33,730 nucleotides of DNA from Bacteroidota bacterium (GCA_030706225.1 JAUZOW010000007.1:1-33730); one strand, 5' to 3'; shown: positions 21,792-30,322, numbered from the stretch's first letter. The notes: a model not told the origin generated them from the letters alone. Translations and numbers: made by a program.

Positions 21792-22838
21792 TCACTTCAA
21801 ATCCACATCTCCATATTCGCTGCGTATTGTTACTTTAGAAGAAGGAGATGCATTTCCGACCACAGCTTTATAAGATTTTGAGGTATTTTTAATAATCTTT
21901 TCGCTGAAGTGTGCATTACTTTCAGACATATTCAGATCGCAGAATTTCAGGGATGCATCCAGGCTGTAGCTTGCGTTCTTTGAGATTCCTATGGAAATAT
22001 TCCCGAATTTATTATTGATGTTGATGTTCCCGAAATCAGCCGGCATTTCATTTACCGTGAAGTTTCCGTATTGAATATCCAGTGTCAGGTCCTTTTCAAT
22101 CTTCTTGATATCAAGATCGGAAAACTTTGCGGTTCCATCTACAACCGATGAATTTCCCATATCCAGCTTTCCTCCCGACAGGTTCGCATTTAAAGAGATG
22201 ATCTTTGCGGCTGTTAAATTCGAGTATTTTGAATCGATCCACAAAGCACCGGCGTACTGAACATCAAGATCAGAATATTTAATAAATACTACGGCTCCCT
22301 TCATGGATTGGATACTTCCCTTGCCGTATTTGATATCCAGCAAATTATCGGAATTGTTCAACTTGTTGATCTCGACATTTCCATACCCCACTGTAATTTT
22401 GCTTTTCCCTCCTACTTCATTTATATAGATATTTCCAAATTTGTTGGACAGGTCCAGTGCATTGGTATAGGGCATATTTACTGTATAATCCACCTTGAAC
22501 TTGATCCTTCCAGATATGTTTTTATCTTTAAATACAGTATGTGCCTGTACCTGCGATTCGTTGCCGGTAAAATCCACGGAAATATTCTCCAGTATTTTTG
22601 AAGCATCTTTCTCATTTGAAGCAGACACGGTAATTTTTACTTCTATAGATATGATATTCTTGTCCCAGTTAATACAACGGACATCTCCGAATTTGTTTTC
22701 AACAACCAACTGAGCATCCGGCTTCACAGGATATTCTTTTCGAATAACCTTGGAAAGTTCATCCCTGCTGTAGGCATTATTCCATCCGGAAATCAAAAAA
22801 ATGATGAGGAATAACGGGATTAATCTTATAGTTTTCAT
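21792..22838 (-). CDS. DUF4097-like beta-solenoid exported protein
   Basis: Signal peptide; periodic [KGQ][FY][GSC][ND] ladder motif about every 16-21 aa (NKFGNIYIN, GYGNVEIN, KYSDLDVQ, KFSDLDIK, QYGNFTVN, KFGNISIG, EYGDVDLK). Confidence 0.72.
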   Translation of the reverse strand: MKTIRLIPLFLIIFLISGWNNAYSRDELSKVIRKEYPVKPDAQLVVENKFGDVRCINWDKNIISIEVKITVSASNEKDASKILENISVDFTGNESQVQAHTVFKDKNISGRIKFKVDYTVNMPYTNALDLSNKFGNIYINEVGGKSKITVGYGNVEINKLNNSDNLLDIKYGKGSIQSMKGAVVFIKYSDLDVQYAGALWIDSKYSNLTAAKIISLNANLSGGKLDMGNSSVVDGTAKFSDLDIKKIEKDLTLDIQYGNFTVNEMPADFGNININNKFGNISIGISKNASYSLDASLKFCDLNMSESNAHFSEKIIKNTSKSYKAVVGNASPSSKVTIRSEYGDVDLK

Positions 22839-22877
22839 GACCTTGGAGATTAAGCGATTATATATAATTATAACAGG

Positions 22878-23411
22878 TTATTTTTCTTTTTTTGCAATTT
22901 TGATCTTTTCGACCATATTATCCATGACTGATTTTTTCATTTGCTCATTCTGGATAAGAGCTGATTGGACACGTTCGTCACCCGGATTATCTGTCAGGAC
23001 TTTTTTCAGTTCTTCAGATTTTGCATTCAACGCTTTTAATTCACCTTCGGCAATGGAATTCAGAGAATTATAATCCTGGCCGCAACATGCCAGTTTCCGG
23101 ATTTCACCAAGTTGTTCAGCTGATGCCTGGTCATAATATTTCATAGCATCCTGAATTTCCTGAGGGATAGAAGCGCTTTTCTGAGAAGCCTGAAGTTTTC
23201 CGGCAGTAAAGTCAAAGACCAAGGCAACTGTCGCTAAAAGCAATACGATAACTGCAGCGATTTTGAGTATGAAATTCCGGTTCAAAGTATATCTTTCCAA
23301 AGATTCATCCAAACCCAGCTTTTCACGAAACCGGTCGAAATGCCCTTCGGGGGGTTCTGACATTTCGAATGCTTTCCTGTTTTCTGATATGAATTTTTCC
23401 AGTTTATCCAT
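22878..23411 (-). CDS. Single-pass membrane protein adjacent to ECF sigma; putative anti-sigma factor
   Basis: 177 aa; N-terminal ~45 aa soluble segment (EPPEGHFDRFREKLGL), one TM (FILKIAAVIVLLLATVALVFDF), long helical C-terminal part; starts 3 nt after the sigma stop. Confidence 0.62.
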   Translation of the reverse strand: MDKLEKFISENRKAFEMSEPPEGHFDRFREKLGLDESLERYTLNRNFILKIAAVIVLLLATVALVFDFTAGKLQASQKSASIPQEIQDAMKYYDQASAEQLGEIRKLACCGQDYNSLNSIAEGELKALNAKSEELKKVLTDNPGDERVQSALIQNEQMKKSVMDNMVEKIKIAKKEK

Positions 23412-23414
23412 GGC

Positions 23415-23987
23415 TCAATTATAGTGATATGAACGTTTTTGTCTTTTTTCAATAATGATCTTCACCAGCTTTTGTTTGGCTCTGACAAACCTTGTTCTGG
23501 AAAGATTATTTGAGATATGAAGAATACTGCTGATCTCTTCGTGGTCATAACCTTCAAACAGAAAAAGAGAAAGTATAACCCTGTATGAATCCGGCAAACC
23601 GGCAATAGCTTCTTTTACTTCATTTACCTGCATCTTTAATTCTTCTTCACGATGATCTTCAGTAACATCCTGTATATCTATTCCTTCTTCATCAATAGAA
23701 ACCATTTCATGACTTTTCCTTATAACATCCAGAGAATTGTTGATTACAATCTTCTTCAACCAGGATCCAAAGCTGCCTTCACCGGTATATCTCCCGATAT
23801 TGCGGAAAGCGTCGAGGAATGATTCCTGCATGACATCTTCCGCTTCCTGTGTATCGTTCACTATTCTCAGGCTCGTATTAAACATAGCTCTATAATACAG
23901 TTTATAAATCTTAAACTGAGCATTCCGATTACCTTCTTTACAGGCATCGATCAGGTCCTGGTGAATATTTATGTATTTATCTTCCAA
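23415..23987 (-). CDS. ECF-type RNA polymerase sigma factor (TTG start)
   Basis: Sigma region 2 (NTSLRIVNDTQEAEDVMQESFLDAFRNIGRYTGEGSFGSWLKKIVINNSLDVIRK) and region 4 (LPDSYRVILSLFLFEGYDHEEISSILHISNNLSRTRFVRAKQKL). Confidence 0.93.
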   Translation of the reverse strand: MEDKYINIHQDLIDACKEGNRNAQFKIYKLYYRAMFNTSLRIVNDTQEAEDVMQESFLDAFRNIGRYTGEGSFGSWLKKIVINNSLDVIRKSHEMVSIDEEGIDIQDVTEDHREEELKMQVNEVKEAIAGLPDSYRVILSLFLFEGYDHEEISSILHISNNLSRTRFVRAKQKLVKIIIEKRQKRSYHYN

Positions 23988-24065
23988 TTCCCTGATTTTT
24001 GATGAACAGACCTTGCATTTTTCAGAATGTTACAAGTTAGATAAAAAAAAAGATCAGAAAAAAAG

Positions 24066-24073
24066 TAATTTTG
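24066..24073 (+). promoter_or_regulatory. Bacteroidota-type -7 box TAATTTTG upstream of the EamA permease
   Basis: Exact TAnnTTTG, 4 nt before the track TTG start (24078); no -33 at the expected spacing. Confidence 0.5.
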
Positions 24074-24077
24074 CGCG

Positions 24078-24986
24078 TTGATACCATTGAAACGCTCAAA
24101 TTTACCGGTTTATCTGTATGCCATTACGGCAATGCTCTTCTGGGGCATATCGTTCATTTGGACGTCAATACTTTTAAAGTATTACCAGCCTGTTACTATT
24201 ATTTTCATCCGGCTCATATTTTCTTCCCTGTTTTTATTTTTCATCATTTTTATAACAAAAAAATGGGAAAAGATTGCCCGGAAAGACTGGATCTTTTTTG
24301 TCATTAGTGCTTTCTTTAATCCTTTTCTCTATTTCCTGTGCGAAAATTATGGAGTTAAATACAGCACCTCCACTGTTGCATCGGTGATCATTGCCACGAT
24401 TCCCTTATTTTCTCCGCTGGCAGCTTTCCTCTTTTTCAGGGAAAAGCTTACCTGGATGAATTTTGCCGGGATTATTATTTCCTTTGGTGGAATATGGCTG
24501 ATGCTGCTTGCCATGGGTATGAGTATGGAAATGAACGGAGAAAACAGAGGGATTCTCATTCTGTTTGGAGCGGTTATGAGTTCTTTAATCTATTCGCTCT
24601 TTTTGCGGAGACTGACAAAAAATTATTCTCCTGTCACCATTATTGCATGGCAGAACCTGATCGGAATATTTCTTTTTCTGCCGTTGTTCTTCATACTGGA
24701 ATACAGACGCTTTATCGAAGTCCCGATAAACAGTGAAATCGTTTATTCCTTTCTGTTCCTTTCGATTCTATGCTCTTCTCTGGCATTTGTATTTTATACC
24801 AAAACCATTCAGGTGCTTGGAATCAGTAAAGCCAATATATTCTCCAATCTCATTCCTGTATTTACAGCCATTTTTTCTTTTTTCATGCTTTCAGAAAGGT
24901 TTACATGGATCAAGATTCTGGGAATAGCCATTGTAATTGCCGGTTTGTATTTATCTCAAAGGAATCATAACCGGGAAATCAATTAG
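24078..24986 (+). CDS. EamA/DMT-family permease
   Basis: ~10 TM spans; two EamA halves (AITAMLFWGISFIWTSILLKYYQPV..., LSILCSSLAFVFYTKTIQVLGISKANIFSNLIPVFTAIFSFFMLSERFTW). The start may be TTG 24087. Confidence 0.92.
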   Translation: MIPLKRSNLPVYLYAITAMLFWGISFIWTSILLKYYQPVTIIFIRLIFSSLFLFFIIFITKKWEKIARKDWIFFVISAFFNPFLYFLCENYGVKYSTSTVASVIIATIPLFSPLAAFLFFREKLTWMNFAGIIISFGGIWLMLLAMGMSMEMNGENRGILILFGAVMSSLIYSLFLRRLTKNYSPVTIIAWQNLIGIFLFLPLFFILEYRRFIEVPINSEIVYSFLFLSILCSSLAFVFYTKTIQVLGISKANIFSNLIPVFTAIFSFFMLSERFTWIKILGIAIVIAGLYLSQRNHNREIN

Positions 24987-25032
24987 CTTCAATATTTTTT
25001 GATCTCCGGGTAGACTTTTCAGTTTTCCGTTG

Positions 25033-25040
25033 TAAATTTG
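25033..25040 (+). promoter_or_regulatory. Bacteroidota-type -7 box TAAATTTG upstream of the TM1266-like gene
   Basis: Exact TAnnTTTG, 62 nt upstream of the start at 25102. Confidence 0.45.
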
Positions 25041-25101
25041 TTTAAATAGCCTGAAAGAGGCAAAATAGCTTCAAATCCAAGTTCCATTAAAAATCTGAAA
25101 C

Positions 25102-25365
25102 ATGGCAGAAAAAGAGATCTGGGTGATTGGAATTCACATCACCGACCGTATCAAGGATGCGGGAAAAATCCAGGAAATTTTCACAAAGTATGGATGCTGC
25201 ATAAAAACCCGGCTTGGTCTTCATAAGGCCAATGGAAATATTTGCTCTCCTGCCGGATTGATCTTGCTTGAGCTGACCGGAGAACCTGCCGAATTTCCGA
25301 AACTGATGGACGAGCTTCAGAAAGTCGGAGGAATTGAAGTAAAACACATGGAATTCTCGGATTAA
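25102..25365 (+). CDS. Small ACT/TM1266-like (iron-only hydrogenase system regulator-like) protein
   Basis: 87 aa; IWVIGIHITDRIKDAGKIQEIFTKYGCCIKTRLGLHKANGN...GLILLELTGEPAEFPKLMDELQKVGGIEVKHMEF resembles the TM1266 family layout. Confidence 0.62.
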   Translation: MAEKEIWVIGIHITDRIKDAGKIQEIFTKYGCCIKTRLGLHKANGNICSPAGLILLELTGEPAEFPKLMDELQKVGGIEVKHMEFSD

Positions 25366-25370
25366 TCTCC

Positions 25371-26315
25371 TTAAACCAGTGTAATTCTTGTACCGCCATT
25401 ATCAATTCCCAAAAGAGTGGTTTTGGTAATGATGGCGTCTTTGCCTGAGTTTTCCACAAAGCGGATGGCTGCTTTTATTTTGGGTCCCATGCTTCCATCA
25501 GGGAACTGACCTTCATCCAGGTATTGCTGGGCTTCTGCAATAGTCATCCGGTCAATGGTTTTTTCTTGTGGAGTATTATAATTCAGACAAACTTTTGGAA
25601 CATCGGTCAAAATAAAGAATTTATCGGCATTGATCTGGGATGCCAGCAATGCTGACGCCAGATCCTTATCAATCACAGCATCAATCCCCTGTAATTTATT
25701 AGGTGCCACAAAATAGACAGGAATACCCCCACCACCTACGGCAATAACAATATGTCCTTCCCGTGCGATCTTCTCAATCGCCTTTTTATTTATAATCACG
25801 AGAGGTTTCGGTGAAGCCACTACTTTTCTCCAGCCTCTTCCTGCTGAATCTTCTCTATAAACGGAACCGGTTTCCCGGGCATATTTTTCAGCTTCTTCCT
25901 TCGTATAGAACGGTCCGATCGGTTTCGTAGGGTTTTTAAAAGCAGGATCATCTTTATTGACCAGTACCTGGGTCGCTATTGTGATAATATCTCTTTCAAT
26001 ATCGCTGGCCTGGAGAACATTTTTCAACTGCTGTTCAATAATATATCCGATAAATCCCTGGGAATATGCCACACAAATATCAAGAGGCATTTCGGGTAAT
26101 CCATAAACTTTATTTCCTGCTGTGTTTGCCAGCATGATATTACCAACCTGTGGACCATTGCCGTGCGTGATGACAATGTTATAATCCCGCTGGATCAGTT
26201 TCAGGAGGCATTCGGATGTTGCAAAAGCATTTTTTTCCTGTTCGGAAATAGTTCCTTTCTGATCGCTCTGCAAAAGGGCGTTTCCGCCAAGAGCTACAAC
26301 TGCAAGTTTCTTCAT
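25371..26315 (-). CDS. arcC: Carbamate kinase
   Basis: KLAVVALGGNALL, ITHGNGPQVGNIMLAN, VIAVGGGGIPV, GIDAVIDKDLASALLA, DGSMGPKIKAAIRFV. Confidence 0.95.
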   Translation of the reverse strand: MKKLAVVALGGNALLQSDQKGTISEQEKNAFATSECLLKLIQRDYNIVITHGNGPQVGNIMLANTAGNKVYGLPEMPLDICVAYSQGFIGYIIEQQLKNVLQASDIERDIITIATQVLVNKDDPAFKNPTKPIGPFYTKEEAEKYARETGSVYREDSAGRGWRKVVASPKPLVIINKKAIEKIAREGHIVIAVGGGGIPVYFVAPNKLQGIDAVIDKDLASALLASQINADKFFILTDVPKVCLNYNTPQEKTIDRMTIAEAQQYLDEGQFPDGSMGPKIKAAIRFVENSGKDAIITKTTLLGIDNGGTRITLV

Positions 26316-26340
26316 ATCAGTATAACAGTTTTATATAAAC

Positions 26341-26364
26341 AAAAAAAGGATAAAATATCCTTTT
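26341..26364 (-). promoter_or_regulatory. Attenuator-like hairpin in the arcC leader
   Basis: AAAAGGATA (26344-26352) / TATCCTTTT (26356-26364), 3-nt loop; on the - strand followed by TTT. It lies between divergent genes, so no gene ends here. Confidence 0.5.
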
Positions 26365-26386
26365 ATCAATAAATCACCGTTTTATG

Positions 26387-26394
26387 CAAAAATA
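26387..26394 (-). promoter_or_regulatory. Bacteroidota-type -7 box TATTTTTG upstream of arcC
   Basis: Complement of 26387-26394 matches TAnnTTTG. Confidence 0.45.
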
Positions 26395-26504
26395 TAAAAA
26401 ATAGTTCAATTTCGACATATGAAAATGCCAAGGCAGGTAAATACAGGGTCGATTCTGGCTGTTTTTTGCTGAACAACAACAGAAAATAAAAAAGTACAAT
26501 TGTG

Positions 26505-26512
26505 TATCTTTG
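26505..26512 (+). promoter_or_regulatory. Bacteroidota-type -7 box TATCTTTG immediately before mtaB
   Basis: Exact TAnnTTTG, 4 nt before ATG 26517 and overlapping the track GTG start region. Confidence 0.5.
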
Positions 26513-26516
26513 CCGT

Positions 26517-27806
26517 ATGAATCCTTTATCCATTGCATTTCATCACCTGGGCTGCAAAGTAAATTTTGCCGAGTCCTCTTTCCTTTCCCGGCAATTTCGA
26601 CAGAACGGATATGACATCAAGGGGTTCCATGAAATTGCAGATATCTATGTAATCAGCACCTGTGTGGTGACGGCTGTTGCTGAAAAAAAATGCAGAGCTG
26701 CCATCCGGCAAGCTCATAAGCTGAATCCGGATGCCAGAATTGCCGTCATTGGTTGTTTCCCCGAATTAAAACCTAAGGAAATCTCCGGAATGGATGGGGT
26801 TTGCCTGGTACTTGGACATACAGCCAAATTCAATCTTTTCAACGAAATAGAAAAGATCGTTCACCCCTCCGCTGAAAAAAAGGAAGATCCTCCTTTTGAA
26901 AAAAATGATTTTATAGGATCCTGGTCAATGGGCGACCGAACCCGTTCTTTCCTGAAAATCCAGGATGGTTGCGATTATTATTGCTCCTATTGTGCTATTC
27001 CGATGGCAAGAGGCCACAGCCGGAGCGATACGATTGCAAACGTCGTCAAAAACGCGAAAGAGATTGCATCTCTCGGGATTCATGAGATTGTTCTGACCGG
27101 AGTGAACATCGGGGATTTCGGGAAACACAACGGACAAACACTTCAGGAATTGATTGAAGCCCTGGATAATACAGATGAGCTTCCCAGGATAAGGATCTCT
27201 TCCATAGAGCCCGACCTCCTGACGGATCCCATTATTGAAAGAATAGCCGTTTCCCCCCATTTTATGCCGCATTTCCATATTCCCCTTCAGGCAGGATGCG
27301 ACAATATCCTGAGAGCCATGAAAAGGAGATATGATACCGGATTGTACCGCTCACGGATCGAAAAGATCCGTGCATTGCTTCCTTTAGCCTGCATCGCTGC
27401 CGATGTAATCACAGGATTTCCGGGTGAAACAGATGAAGATTTCAAAGACGAAGTGGATTTCCTCAAATCCATTGATCTCTCCTATATGCATGTGTTCAGC
27501 TATTCCCGGAGAGAAAATACACTGGCCTCAAGGATGAATGAATTTTTCGTAAATGATAAGGTAAAAAAAGACCGGAGCGACATTCTTCATCAATTGTCAA
27601 ACCAGAAAAAGCTTGATTTTTACCTTAGAAATAAAGGCACATGTTCCAGGGTCCTTTTTGAATCCGATAATTCCGATGGTTTTATCCACGGGTTTACTGA
27701 GAATTATGTCAAAGTCAAAACGAAATTTGACCCCGGCCTGGTTAACCAGATAAAGGAAGTCAGACTAGAAACTATTGCTGACGATAATGTTTTTGAAATT
27801 AAATAA
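26517..27806 (+). CDS. mtaB: tRNA (N6-L-threonylcarbamoyladenosine(37)-C2)-methylthiotransferase MtaB
   Basis: UPF0004 N-terminal domain (HHLGCKVNFAESSFL, STCVVTAVAEKKC), radical SAM CDYYCSYCAIPMARG. Start chosen at ATG 26517. Confidence 0.94.
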   Translation: MNPLSIAFHHLGCKVNFAESSFLSRQFRQNGYDIKGFHEIADIYVISTCVVTAVAEKKCRAAIRQAHKLNPDARIAVIGCFPELKPKEISGMDGVCLVLGHTAKFNLFNEIEKIVHPSAEKKEDPPFEKNDFIGSWSMGDRTRSFLKIQDGCDYYCSYCAIPMARGHSRSDTIANVVKNAKEIASLGIHEIVLTGVNIGDFGKHNGQTLQELIEALDNTDELPRIRISSIEPDLLTDPIIERIAVSPHFMPHFHIPLQAGCDNILRAMKRRYDTGLYRSRIEKIRALLPLACIAADVITGFPGETDEDFKDEVDFLKSIDLSYMHVFSYSRRENTLASRMNEFFVNDKVKKDRSDILHQLSNQKKLDFYLRNKGTCSRVLFESDNSDGFIHGFTENYVKVKTKFDPGLVNQIKEVRLETIADDNVFEIK

Positions 27807-27852
27807 ATCGTAATTTTAATCGAATCCCGGTTCAATTCATAATTCGAAGCCA

Positions 27853-29022
27853 ATGTTTCCACGGATAAGCGACCTGATCAACTACATCTTCGGAACAACT
27901 ATCAATATTCCGATACAGTCATATGGTTTCATGATGGCTGTTGCCTTTGTGATCGGAGGCTATACCATTTACCTTGAGCTTAAACGGAAAGAAAAGGAAG
28001 GCATTCTTCCTGTCCGGCAAAAGAAAGTTTTGACCGGAGCTCCAGCTTCTTTCCAGGAAATTTTTTATTCAGCCATTTTCGGATTCATCCTGGGCTGGAA
28101 AGGAATCGGACTGATCGCGGATTATTCAAATTTCTCGAACAATCCCCAGGAATGGATTTTATCGGGGAAAGGCAGTCTGCTTGTAGGTTTTCTTGGAGCA
28201 GCTGTTTTTGGATTTTATTCATATTATACCAAACAGAAGAAACAAAAGAAAGAACCGGAATGGGTTGAGGTAACAGTTCATCCCTATCAGCTTACCCTTT
28301 CGATATTGCTGATTGCTGCGGTCTTTGGCATCATTGGTTCCAAGCTGTTTGATGTTGCTGAGCATCTCACAGATCTGGCACAGGATCCGATCGGAACCTT
28401 GTTTTCTTTTGCAGGATTGTCGTTCTACGGGGGATTGATTGTAGCTACCTTTGCTGTAGTCTGGTATGCTTCAAAACACAATATCCGTTTTCCTCATATT
28501 GCCGATGTAGCCGCTCCCGGACTTATCCTGGCTTACGGTATCGGAAGGATTGGCTGTCAACTTTCCGGTGACGGGTGCTGGGGAGTCATCAATAACAATC
28601 CCAAACCCGGATGGATGAGCTTTCTTCCCGATTGGCTCTGGTCATTCAATTATCCGCATAATGTCATTGATGAAGGTATTGCCATTCCCGGTTGTACAGG
28701 CCCGCATTGCAGTATCCTTCCAAACCCGGTATTCCCTACCCCACTCTATGAAACGCTTATATGTCTTGGCATCTTCGTAATCCTTTGGCTTATCAGAAAG
28801 CATCTGAAAACTCCCGGATTTCTTTTTTCCATCTATTTGATTATGAATGCAACAGAACGCTTTCTGATCGAAACAATCCGTGTTAACAAAGAATATAATA
28901 TTCTTGGCATTCATTTAACACAAGCTCAATGCATTGCGATATTCCTGGCTATTCTGGGAATCAGTGGATTTTTCTTTTTCACATGGTTGGATAAAAAATA
29001 CAGGGTAAAATCAGCAACATAA
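27853..29022 (+). CDS. lgt: Prolipoprotein diacylglyceryl transferase family protein (divergent, extended)
   Basis: Multi-pass; LSFYGGLIVA (canonical HGGL position) and YGIGRIGCQLSGDGCWG (canonical GRxxNxxNxE position); 389 aa with an extra loop. Confidence 0.85.
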   Translation: MFPRISDLINYIFGTTINIPIQSYGFMMAVAFVIGGYTIYLELKRKEKEGILPVRQKKVLTGAPASFQEIFYSAIFGFILGWKGIGLIADYSNFSNNPQEWILSGKGSLLVGFLGAAVFGFYSYYTKQKKQKKEPEWVEVTVHPYQLTLSILLIAAVFGIIGSKLFDVAEHLTDLAQDPIGTLFSFAGLSFYGGLIVATFAVVWYASKHNIRFPHIADVAAPGLILAYGIGRIGCQLSGDGCWGVINNNPKPGWMSFLPDWLWSFNYPHNVIDEGIAIPGCTGPHCSILPNPVFPTPLYETLICLGIFVILWLIRKHLKTPGFLFSIYLIMNATERFLIETIRVNKEYNILGIHLTQAQCIAIFLAILGISGFFFFTWLDKKYRVKSAT

Positions 29023-29027
29023 CTATT

Positions 29028-29816
29028 ATGGATCTGGAAAAAATTTGTACGGATGTTCGCCGGTTGACGACAGAAACAGCTGGATTTATCCAGCAGGAGC
29101 TGAATAAACTCAAAGTTTCCGATATTGAGGTAAAAAGTGAGAATAATTTTGTCACTTATGTAGATAAAACTTCCGAAACAAGATTGATGGAGGGGCTATC
29201 AAAGATACTTCCCGGATCAGGTTTTATTGCCGAAGAAAGTCCGGATCTTCAGAGGAAAGAGTTGACCTGGGTTATTGACCCTCTCGACGGAACGACCAAT
29301 TTCATTCACCATATTCCCATGTACTGCATCAGCATTGCACTCATGGAGGGAAATGATATCCGACTCGGGGTTGTACATGAATTAAACCGTGATGAATGTT
29401 TCTATACCTGGAAAGATGCCCCCTCCTTCCTGAACGGCAGACAGATCCGGGTTTCAGATACCCATTTATTAAAAGACAGTCTTCTGGCGACGGGTTTCCC
29501 ATACTATGATTTCAACAGGCTGGATGCCTATATGCATCTTTTCCGTTATTTCATGAAACATACCCAGGGAGTGAGGAGAATCGGTTCTGCAGCTGCCGAC
29601 CTGGCATATGTTGCTTGTGGAAGATTTGATGGATTTTATGAATACGGTTTGAGTCCCTGGGATGTTGCCGGCGGAATCATTCTTATCCGGAATGCCGGAG
29701 GAAAAGTTTTTGATTTTAAAAGAGGCGATAATTATATTTTTGGGAAAGAGATCATTGCAACAAACGGTCTGATCCCGGATGAATTTCTGGAAACTTTTGA
29801 AAAAAACTTCTTATGA
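29028..29816 (+). CDS. Inositol monophosphatase family protein
   Basis: [51 protein letters not shown]. Confidence 0.93.
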   Translation: MDLEKICTDVRRLTTETAGFIQQELNKLKVSDIEVKSENNFVTYVDKTSETRLMEGLSKILPGSGFIAEESPDLQRKELTWVIDPLDGTTNFIHHIPMYCISIALMEGNDIRLGVVHELNRDECFYTWKDAPSFLNGRQIRVSDTHLLKDSLLATGFPYYDFNRLDAYMHLFRYFMKHTQGVRRIGSAAADLAYVACGRFDGFYEYGLSPWDVAGGIILIRNAGGKVFDFKRGDNYIFGKEIIATNGLIPDEFLETFEKNFL

Positions 29817-30322
29817 CACCTCGTATAGAACTTCTTCAGGGAGATATTACCCTTTTAAAAGTTGATGCTGTTGTCAATGCTGCCAATAAATCACTTCTCG
29901 GAGGAGGAGGCGTTGACGGAGCTATTCACCGTGCTGCAGGCCCCGGCTTACTTGAAGTTTGCCGGCTCCTGGATGGCTGCCAGACCGGTGAAGCTAAAAT
30001 CACAAAAGGATTCAAGCTCCAGGCTGATTATGTTATTCATACAGTTGGTCCCGTCTGGCATGGTGGAAATAATGATGAGGAAAAGCTACTGGCAGGCTGC
30101 TACCGAAATTCTCTTCGCCTTGCCTCAGATTATAAATGTAAAACCGTTGCTTTCCCAAATATTAGCACAGGTATCTATCATTTTCCCAGGGAACTTGCAG
30201 CCAGGATCGCCATTATCGAAACCAGAAAATTCCTGGAGGAAAGTCAACTTCCTGAAAAGGTGATCTTTATTTGCTTTGAAAAGGAAAACCTGGATATATA
30301 CCGGCAAATACTGAATATGTAA
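29813..30322 (+). CDS. Macrodomain protein (O-acetyl-ADP-ribose deacetylase-like)
   Basis: [71 protein letters not shown] overlap with the upstream gene. Confidence 0.95.
   Translation: MTPRIELLQGDITLLKVDAVVNAANKSLLGGGGVDGAIHRAAGPGLLEVCRLLDGCQTGEAKITKGFKLQADYVIHTVGPVWHGGNNDEEKLLAGCYRNSLRLASDYKCKTVAFPNISTGIYHFPRELAARIAIIETRKFLEESQLPEKVIFICFEKENLDIYRQILNM

Noticed and set aside
27800-27852. tRNA T-arm-like GGTTCAATTC string upstream of lgt
   Set aside because: Flanking bases do not form a T stem, acceptor stem or anticodon arm; no tRNA or clear tRNA remnant.
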